Part shown: positions 1 through 4,644 of the stretch, piece by piece
Numbering within the stretch: the first letter of the stretch is position 1
Layout of the letters: every line of letters starts with the position of its first letter
Origin: Thermoleophilia bacterium
Lineage (GTDB): Bacteria; Actinomycetota; Thermoleophilia; Gaiellales; Gaiellaceae
Length of the DNA stretch: 8,113 bases
NCBI GenBank assembly: GCA_014534415.1
Contig: JACVRM010000096.1
Coordinates: forward strand, 1 to 8,113
Direction of reading: 5' to 3'
The notes under the pieces: model-generated
Told to the model about the DNA's origin: nothing
What the model saw: the letters and a program-made list of their open reading frames with translations, nothing else
Databases searched by the model: none
Made by a program: the position numbers and the translations under genes

Positions 1-378
1 GATCCGGCGGGCGGCGTCCTCCGGGTCGATGTTCAGGTCGGACGGCCGCACGTCGGCGAAGACCGGCGTCGCCCCGCAGTGCACGATCACGTTCGCGGTG
101 GCCGGCCAGGTGACGGGCGTGGTCACCACCTCGTCGCCCGGGCCGACGCCGAGCGCGAGCAGCGAGAGGTGCAGCGCCGCCGTCCCCGACGACACGGCGA
201 GTACGTGCCGGGCGCCGCAGAACTCGCGGAACCGCGCCTCGAGCTCGGCCGCCTTCGGCCCCGTCGTCAGCCAGCCGGAGCGAAGCGTCTCGGCGACCGC
301 CTCGATCTCCTCGTCGCCGACCGCGGGCGGCTGGAAGCCGAGGAAGGTCGCCCGCCGCCGCTCGGAAACCTCCTGCAC
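1..378 (-). CDS. DegT/DnrJ/EryC1 family sugar aminotransferase, N-terminal part (runs off left edge)
   Basis: Only the first 126 codons are in the window; the 3' end lies beyond position 1. The translation carries the N-terminal signatures of PLP-dependent sugar aminotransferases: GDEEIEAVAETLRSGWLTTG (about residues 21-40), then AVSSGTAALHLSLLALGVG with the phosphate-binding SGTAALH motif, GDEVVTTPVTWPATANV, and the FADV...LNID segment. This family transfers an amino group from glutamate to a keto sugar nucleotide in the cytoplasm. The catalytic lysine lies in the missing part, so activity cannot be judged. I chose the GTG at 378-376 because no ATG precedes the conserved FLGFQPP segment; TTG at 411 is an alternative. 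It follows the ATP-grasp gene on the same strand after 40 bp, so the two are probably co-transcribed. A second family member, about half identical by eye over this part, lies at 6760-7851. The family call is secure; the sugar substrate is unknown. Confidence 0.9.
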   Translation of the reverse strand, partial: MQEVSERRRATFLGFQPPAVGDEEIEAVAETLRSGWLTTGPKAAELEARFREFCGARHVLAVSSGTAALHLSLLALGVGPGDEVVTTPVTWPATANVIVHCGATPVFADVRPSDLNIDPEDAARRI

Positions 379-384
379 CGGGCC

Positions 385-411
385 AGCGTACTGGCCGTGT
401 CCGCCTTGCAA
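385..411 (-). promoter_or_regulatory. Possible promoter of the left-edge aminotransferase, leaderless type
   Basis: On the minus strand a TTGCAA box (406-411) and a TACGCT box (385-390) are separated by 15 bp. TACGCT fits the actinobacterial -10 pattern TAnnnT and ends 6 bp before the GTG start at 378, so a transcript could begin at the start codon itself. The spacer is shorter than the usual 16-18 bp and the -35 match is only 4 of 6, so this is a weak call. The gene could equally be read from the ATP-grasp gene upstream. Confidence 0.25.
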
Positions 412-418
412 CAGACTG

Positions 419-1618
419 TTACGAAGGCGCGACGTCGAAGCGAATCAGCGCGGCTGCGGCGCGGGCGCGGGCCAGCGCCTCGTCGCGCGTGCCACCCACG
501 GCGAGGACCGCGCCCGCGCGGTCGGAGCCACGACGGAGCGGCCCGAACCGATGGCCGGGCGGCCGGTAGACGCGCACGTCGACGACGCCCGAGGAGGCCG
601 CGGCCTCGTCGACACCGCTGACTGCACGAAGCTGCCCTTCCCGAGCGACGAGGAAGTGAACGCACGCACCTCCGGCACGTGGAACGCCGCGAAGCCGCCG
701 CTCGCCGACCGGGAGCCCCAGCGCGGCGTCGATTGCGAGGTCGAGCAGGTCGGCCACCCCGACCGCCGCACAGAGCTCGGCGTCGTGCCCGCCCCCGAGC
801 CGCGCCGCGACCTCGATGACGCGCGGGCCGTGCGAGCCGAGTCGCACCTGCGTGTAGGACGGGCCTTCCGTGATGCCCAGCGCCCGAACCGCCTCCTCGG
901 CGACGCGTGCCGCCGACTCGGCGCCGTCGCGCGCCGGCCAGACGTGCGCGAGCGCGACGCCGAACGCCGGGGCGTCCGCGACGACTCGGTCGGTCACCGT
1001 CAGCGCGTGGAAGCGCCCGCCGACGGAGAAGCCATTGACGGTCAGCTCCGCACCCTCGACCAGCTCCTCGACGAGCGCGGTGCTGCCGCGCGCCTCCGCG
1101 ATTGCGAGCTCGACGGCCGGCGCGAGCTCGGACTCGTCGCCGACGATCGAGAGGCCGCGCTGGCCCTGCCGGTCGGGCGGCTTGACGACACAGGGGAACT
1201 CGAGGCCGTGCGCCTCCTTGGTGAGTCGCCAGCGCGGCTGCGCGACACCGGCCTCCTCCAGCCGCTCGCGTTGCCTCACCTTGGACGTCACGAGCAGTGC
1301 GGTCTCGGGCGAGATCGGGTGGCGGAGGCCGAGCCGTGCCGCCACGCGCGCCGCGACGAGCACGGGCCAGTCGATGCCCGGCGCGACGAGGCCGTCGACG
1401 TGCTCGGCCTCGGCGAGCCGCGCGATCCCGTGCTCGTCCTCGGCCGAGATCAGCGCACGGCGGTCCGCGTAGACGAAACCCGGCGCGGCCGGGTCGCGGT
1501 CGGCCGCGATGACCCAGAGGCCGCGCTCCCGGGCGGCGCGCAGGAGGCCGATCTGCGCCGCTCCGGCGCCTAGGACGAGAAGGCGCCGGCGTGCGCCGGC
1601 AGCGCCGCCCTCCACCAC
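419..1618 (-). CDS. ATP-grasp family carboxylate-amine ligase
   Basis: This gene encodes 399 residues. It opens with a Rossmann-like preATP-grasp segment, RRLLVLGAGAAQIGLLRAAR (residues 11-30), as in PurK- and CarB-like enzymes. The ATP-grasp core follows: FPCVVKPPDRQGQRGLSIV with the nucleotide lysine K146 and a glycine-rich loop, ALVEELVEGAELTVNGF (about 181-197), and the metal-binding RVIEVAARLGGGHDAEL (about 266-282) with E269. The Asn often found two residues after that Glu is Ala here. A C-terminal domain with GVVDVRVYRPPGHRFGPL and GGTRDEALARARAAAALI matches amino-acid-ligase-type members. The family joins a carboxylate to an amine through an acyl phosphate in the cytoplasm; substrates cannot be read from sequence. 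The start is GTG at 1618 or the adjacent GTG at 1615. Either overlaps the 3' end of the SDR gene by about 45 bp, which suggests translational coupling, and no strong ribosome site is visible. The family call is strong and the role is inferred. Confidence 0.88.
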   Translation of the reverse strand: MVEGGAAGARRRLLVLGAGAAQIGLLRAARERGLWVIAADRDPAAPGFVYADRRALISAEDEHGIARLAEAEHVDGLVAPGIDWPVLVAARVAARLGLRHPISPETALLVTSKVRQRERLEEAGVAQPRWRLTKEAHGLEFPCVVKPPDRQGQRGLSIVGDESELAPAVELAIAEARGSTALVEELVEGAELTVNGFSVGGRFHALTVTDRVVADAPAFGVALAHVWPARDGAESAARVAEEAVRALGITEGPSYTQVRLGSHGPRVIEVAARLGGGHDAELCAAVGVADLLDLAIDAALGLPVGERRLRGVPRAGGACVHFLVAREGQLRAVSGVDEAAASSGVVDVRVYRPPGHRFGPLRRGSDRAGAVLAVGGTRDEALARARAAAALIRFDVAPS

Positions 1619-2589
1619 GCCTCGTTCTCGCGGTACCAGGCGACGGTTCGCGCCAGCCCGTCTTCGAACGACGTGCGCGCCCGCCAGCCGAGCAGCCGCT
1701 CGGCCTTCTGGGTCGACCCGATGTGGCGCTCGACCTGACCGGGCCGTTCCTCGACGTGCTCCTTGAGCGAGTCGGGCTTGCCGAGCGCGGCGAGCACCGC
1801 GTCGGCGATCTCGCAGATCGAGATGTCGAGACCCGTCGCCACGTTGATCACCTCGCCCGCGACACCGCCGAGCTCCGCCTCGATGAGCGCCTCGATCGCC
1901 TCCGCGTCGTCGTCCACGTACAGCCAGTCGCGCGACGCGTGGCCCGACCCGTGGATCGTGAGCGGCTCGTCTCGTAGAGCCTGGGTGATGAAGCGCGGAA
2001 TCACCTTCTCGGGGTGCTGCCGCGGCCCGTAGTTGTTGAACGGGCGCACGATCACGACCGGCAGCCCGTAGGTGACGAAGTAGCTGTAGGCGAGCCGGTC
2101 GGCTCCCGCCTTCGTCGCGGCGTAGGGGCTCCGCGGGTTGAGCGGGTGCTGCTCGTCCATCGGGTCGGAGAGCGCCGTCCCGTACACCTCGCTCGACGAG
2201 ATGAGGATGAAGCGTTCGATGCGCGACGAGCGGATCGCGTCGAGCAGGATGCGGGTGCCCTCCACGTTCGTCGCGACGAATTCGCCCCCACCCACCTCGA
2301 TCGACTTCTCGACGTGCGACTCGGCGGCCGCGTTCACGATCACGTCCACCTCGGCGACGACCGACCGGACGAGCTCCTCGTCGCGGATGTCGCCGTGGAC
2401 GAACGAGAGCCGCGGGTGGGACATCACGTCGGCGAGATTGTCGATGTTGCCGGCGTACGTGAGCGCGTCGAGCGAGACGACCTCGTAGGCCGTGTTGGCG
2501 AGCAGGTGGCGGATGAAGTTGGACGGGATGAACCCACAGCCGCCCGTTACCAGGACGCGTTTCGCCCGCACGTGCCGCAAGCTCTGCAT
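1570..2589 (-). CDS. RmlB-like NAD-dependent sugar-nucleotide dehydratase/epimerase (extended SDR)
   Basis: The product has 339 residues, close to the length of dTDP-glucose 4,6-dehydratases and UDP-sugar epimerases. It shows the N-terminal NAD site RVLVTGGCGFIPSNFIRHLL (11-30), the RmlB-like SLDALTYAGNIDNL, NAAAESHVEKSI (86-97), an ISSSEVYG strand (130-137), the YAATK motif with Y156 and K160, RPFNNYGPRQHPEKVIPRF (182-200), and SRDWLYVDDDAEA. The substrate is probably a dTDP- or UDP-hexose, oxidised at C4 by bound NAD. Two positions depart from the RmlB norm. The third glycine of the GGxGFIG loop is Pro22, and the Asp-Glu pair of dehydratases (TDEVYG) is Ser133-Glu134, which resembles UDP-glucuronate decarboxylases and LegB-type dehydratases. 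The exact reaction is therefore open. ATG at 2589 gives the full fold; GTG at the HVRAKR segment is possible. It lies 42 bp after the glycosyltransferase and overlaps the ATP-grasp gene. Confidence 0.92.
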   Translation of the reverse strand: MQSLRHVRAKRVLVTGGCGFIPSNFIRHLLANTAYEVVSLDALTYAGNIDNLADVMSHPRLSFVHGDIRDEELVRSVVAEVDVIVNAAAESHVEKSIEVGGGEFVATNVEGTRILLDAIRSSRIERFILISSSEVYGTALSDPMDEQHPLNPRSPYAATKAGADRLAYSYFVTYGLPVVIVRPFNNYGPRQHPEKVIPRFITQALRDEPLTIHGSGHASRDWLYVDDDAEAIEALIEAELGGVAGEVINVATGLDISICEIADAVLAALGKPDSLKEHVEERPGQVERHIGSTQKAERLLGWRARTSFEDGLARTVAWYRENEAWWRAALPAHAGAFSS

Positions 2590-2598
2590 GGCCGCAAC

Positions 2599-2604
2599 AC
2601 GTTA
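2599..2604 (-). promoter_or_regulatory. Possible -10 element of a near-leaderless promoter before the SDR gene
   Basis: TAACGT on the minus strand fits the actinobacterial -10 pattern TAnnnT. It ends 9 bp before the ATG at 2589, so a transcript would carry only 1-3 untranslated bases. No purine-rich ribosome site precedes the ATG. A closely similar element at the same distance precedes the glycosyltransferase gene. No convincing -35 box is present, so this is tentative. Confidence 0.3.
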
Positions 2605-2631
2605 GTCGCGGAGTCCGCCCGCCGCGCGCCG

Positions 2632-3606
2632 CTACCCGAGCTCCTCTTCGACGATGTAGAGCGGACGTCCGTCGACATCGCGCTGGATCCGGCTCAGATA
2701 CTCCCCGACGAGCGCGAGCACGAACCCCTGCGTGCCCAGGACGTAGAGGACGAGCACGCCCAGCAGCAGGGGTCCCGGGAAGTCGGACTCCGCGATCCAG
2801 TACACGACCGCGTAGGCGCCGAGCGCGGTCGCGACGAGCGAGCACAGCGCGCCGAGCGCGATCCCGATCCACTGGATCGGCTGCGGCCAGAACGCGGCGA
2901 GCAGGTGCAGGGTGAGGCGGACGAGCTGCAGCCGCGGGTACCGCGAGCTGCCGTGCCGCGCGGCGTGCCTCACGTCGACCTCCACCACGCTCGCGCCGCT
3001 CGAAAGGACGACGGCCTTCGTGAACTTCTGCTTGCCGATCGCGCCGAGCAGAGGCTCGACGGCCGTGCGGCGATACGCGTTGAACGCGCAGCCGAAGTCG
3101 GTGATCGGCACGCCCGTGAAGCGCCGCAGCATGCCGTTCACGAGTCGCGACGGCACCGTCCGCCCCATGCCGTCCGCCCGGCCTACCCGCCGGCCGCTGG
3201 CCACGTCCGCGCCCGCTTCGACGGCCGCGACGAGCGTCGGGATGTCCTCAGGCTCGTTCTGGAGGTCACCGTCCATCGTCACGACGATCTCACCGCGCGC
3301 GCGCGCCAGCCCGGCGCGCATGGCCGGATGCTGGCCGGCGTTGCGCCGGAAGCGCACCGCGCGCACCCGGCCGTCGCGCGCGTGCAGGTGCTCGAGCGCC
3401 GCCCACGTCCCGTCCGACGAGCCGTCGTCGACGAAGAGCAGCTCGAACGAGCGGCCGGACGCCTCGAGCGCAGAAACCGCGCGCCGGTAGAGCTCCTCGA
3501 CGGTCTCGGCCTCGTCGTAGAGCGTCACGACGACCGACACGGCGGGCGTCGAGCCGGGCTCCTCGGGCGCGCGCACCGGGCCGGGCGCAATCCGGATCTC
3601 GGCCAT
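2632..3606 (-). CDS. Family 2 glycosyltransferase, polyprenol-phosphate sugar transferase type, with two C-terminal membrane helices
   Basis: The 324-residue product matches the DPM1/ArnC/GtrB class, which moves a sugar from a nucleotide donor to undecaprenyl or another polyprenyl phosphate at the inner face of the membrane. The GT-A core starts at about residue 22 (PAVSVVVTLYDEAETVEELY), followed by LLFVDDGSSDGTW (57-69), NAGQHPAMRAGLARARGE (89-106) and the metal-binding MDGDLQNEPEDI (111-122). DFGCAFNAYRR (170-180) and KFTKAVVLSSGASVVEVDV follow. Two hydrophobic segments at about 244-270 and 277-300 form the membrane anchor. The typical tail GEYLSRIQRDVDGRPLYIVE (301-320) closes the protein. 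Length and order are normal for the class. It starts at the ATG at 3606, beyond which is a divergent gap, so it probably heads the minus-strand cassette 3606 to 1. The donor sugar is unknown but may be the product of the downstream genes. Confidence 0.93.
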   Translation of the reverse strand: MAEIRIAPGPVRAPEEPGSTPAVSVVVTLYDEAETVEELYRRAVSALEASGRSFELLFVDDGSSDGTWAALEHLHARDGRVRAVRFRRNAGQHPAMRAGLARARGEIVVTMDGDLQNEPEDIPTLVAAVEAGADVASGRRVGRADGMGRTVPSRLVNGMLRRFTGVPITDFGCAFNAYRRTAVEPLLGAIGKQKFTKAVVLSSGASVVEVDVRHAARHGSSRYPRLQLVRLTLHLLAAFWPQPIQWIGIALGALCSLVATALGAYAVVYWIAESDFPGPLLLGVLVLYVLGTQGFVLALVGEYLSRIQRDVDGRPLYIVEEELG

Positions 3607-3615
3607 GGAAGCGAC

Positions 3616-3621
3616 ACGCTA
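3616..3621 (-). promoter_or_regulatory. Possible -10 element of a near-leaderless promoter before the glycosyltransferase
   Basis: TAGCGT on the minus strand fits TAnnnT and ends 9 bp before the ATG at 3606. The spacing is the same as for TAACGT before the SDR gene, and the flanking bases are also alike. An 8-bp palindrome GAACGTTC lies just upstream at 3625-3632, in the region where a -35 box or an operator could sit. The 79-bp gap 3607-3685 must also hold the promoter of the divergent plus-strand gene. No good -35 match was found in either direction. Confidence 0.3.
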
Positions 3622-3685
3622 ACCGAACGTTCCCGGACGAGGCCTCAGAGCCGAACGCGCCGCATTTGCAAGAATTACGGCTGCT

Positions 3686-4555
3686 TTGACGAGCGCGCCC
3701 CTCGACCGCCTCGAAGAGCTCCGGCTCGATCGAGTGCACGGCGGCAGCTGGCTCGCGCGCCTCGCGGTCGAGACGTTCGTACAGGAGGCGGCCGCGCCGG
3801 CGGCGTCAGCGGCGGAGCTGCGCGAGCGCCTCGTGGCAGTGGCGCGCGAGCTCGCCGCGGCCCGCCCGGACGCGGGCTCGGTGGCCGCCGCCTGCGCCAG
3901 GCTGGTGGCTGCGGCGCACGGCGCGTGGGAGCTCTCCCCCAACGAGCTTCGCCGGCTCGTTCTCGACGAAGGGCGTGCTCTGCTCGAGCAGCGCGACCGG
4001 GCAGCGCGCTCGATCGCGATTCAGCTGGGTCCGCGGCTCGAAGACGCGACCGTGCTCACCCACTCGGCGTCGGCGACGGTGCACGAGGCTCTCGTGCGCA
4101 CGCCGCCGGCACGCGTCATCTGCACCGTCTCGGAGCCGCTCGCGGAGGGCCGCACGTTCGCCGAGACGCTCGCCGAATGCGAGCTCGACGTCGAGCTCGT
4201 CGATGACGACGAGGCGCCGGCCCGCGCCGCCGAGGCGACCATCCTGCTCGTGGGCGCCGACACGATCTTCCGCGACGGCACGCTTGCAAACCGGCGCGGA
4301 ACGCGCAGGCTCGCCGAAGCGGCGACAGCCGCCGGCATCCCGGTGGTCGTCGCGAGCGAGGTGATCAAGCTCGCGCCGTTCGACGCCCCCGACGAGCCCG
4401 CCGACCCGTCGGTCTCGGACCTCACGCCGCCGGAGCTGATCACCGAGTTCGCCACCGAGGAGGGCGCGTACGCGCCGGATGAGGTGGCCGTCCTGGTCGA
4501 TAGGACGCCGTTCCTGCGCGCCGGCTACGACCTCCTGCGCGGCGACGGCCGCTGA
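3686..4555 (+). CDS. eIF-2B / ribose-1,5-bisphosphate isomerase / MtnA family protein
   Basis: The product has 289 residues. An N-terminal helical part contains LDRVHGGSWLARLAVETF (14-31), equivalent to the segment around the RxxGa motif of the family. The Rossmann-like C-terminal half has VLTHSASATVHEAL (123-136), VICTVSEPLAEGRTFAETLA (144-163), LLVGADTIFRDGTLANRRGT (187-206) and VVVASEVIKLAPF (220-232). These line up with the THCHS, TETRP, GADSI..NG..iNKIGT and AAETYKF segments of ribose-1,5-bisphosphate isomerases. Asp192 of the catalytic Cys/Asp pair is kept, but the Cys is Ser127, so classical isomerase activity is doubtful. Such isomerases act in nucleotide or methionine salvage, whereas eIF-2B-like members without the Cys are regulatory or uncharacterised. 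The start is TTG at 3686; the conserved N-terminal segment begins soon after, and no ATG or clear ribosome site is available upstream. It is divergent from the glycosyltransferase and shows no link to sugar synthesis. Confidence 0.85.
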   Translation: MTSAPLDRLEELRLDRVHGGSWLARLAVETFVQEAAAPAASAAELRERLVAVARELAAARPDAGSVAAACARLVAAAHGAWELSPNELRRLVLDEGRALLEQRDRAARSIAIQLGPRLEDATVLTHSASATVHEALVRTPPARVICTVSEPLAEGRTFAETLAECELDVELVDDDEAPARAAEATILLVGADTIFRDGTLANRRGTRRLAEAATAAGIPVVVASEVIKLAPFDAPDEPADPSVSDLTPPELITEFATEEGAYAPDEVAVLVDRTPFLRAGYDLLRGDGR

Positions 4556-4595
4556 TAGACCCAGTCGTCCCGCCCGACGGGCAATAGCGAAGCAG

Positions 4596-4632
4596 TGAGT
4601 GGCGACGGGCCCGACGGCGCCGTCGCCACTCA
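4596..4632. terminator. Stem-loop between convergent genes, probable bidirectional terminator
   Basis: A perfect 13-bp inverted repeat, TGAGTGGCGACGG (4596-4608) and CCGTCGCCACTCA (4620-4632), encloses an 11-base loop. It sits between the TGA of the plus-strand gene at 4555 and the TAG of the minus-strand gene at 4645, where a shared terminator is expected. No T-run follows on either side, so it would be a U-less hairpin of the kind common in GC-rich actinobacteria, or an RNA 3'-end stabiliser. The 9-mer GCCCGACGG occurs at 4572-4580 and again within the loop at 4609-4617. Confidence 0.65.
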
Positions 4633-4644
4633 TGCATGCAACGC

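Noticed and set aside
29..1573. Plus-strand open frame of 514 codons
   Set aside because: It covers the antisense of the aminotransferase and ATP-grasp genes, both of which have family motifs. It shows no motif of its own.
1619..2872. Upstream extension of the ATP-grasp reading frame to 2872, which would give an 817-residue protein
   Set aside because: The first part is arginine- and alanine-rich, lacks family motifs, and lies in another frame over the well-supported SDR and glycosyltransferase genes. Only the part from about 1618 down to 419 is real.
3625..3632. 8-bp palindrome GAACGTTC near the glycosyltransferase start
   Set aside because: Eight bases are too few to claim an operator, and no second copy was seen in the divergent gap. 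It is noted only as context.
2014..4206. Plus-strand open frame of 730 codons
   Set aside because: It is antisense to the SDR and glycosyltransferase genes and then crosses the start of the eIF-2B-like gene in another frame. Its composition is typical of GC-rich shadow frames and it has no recognisable motif.
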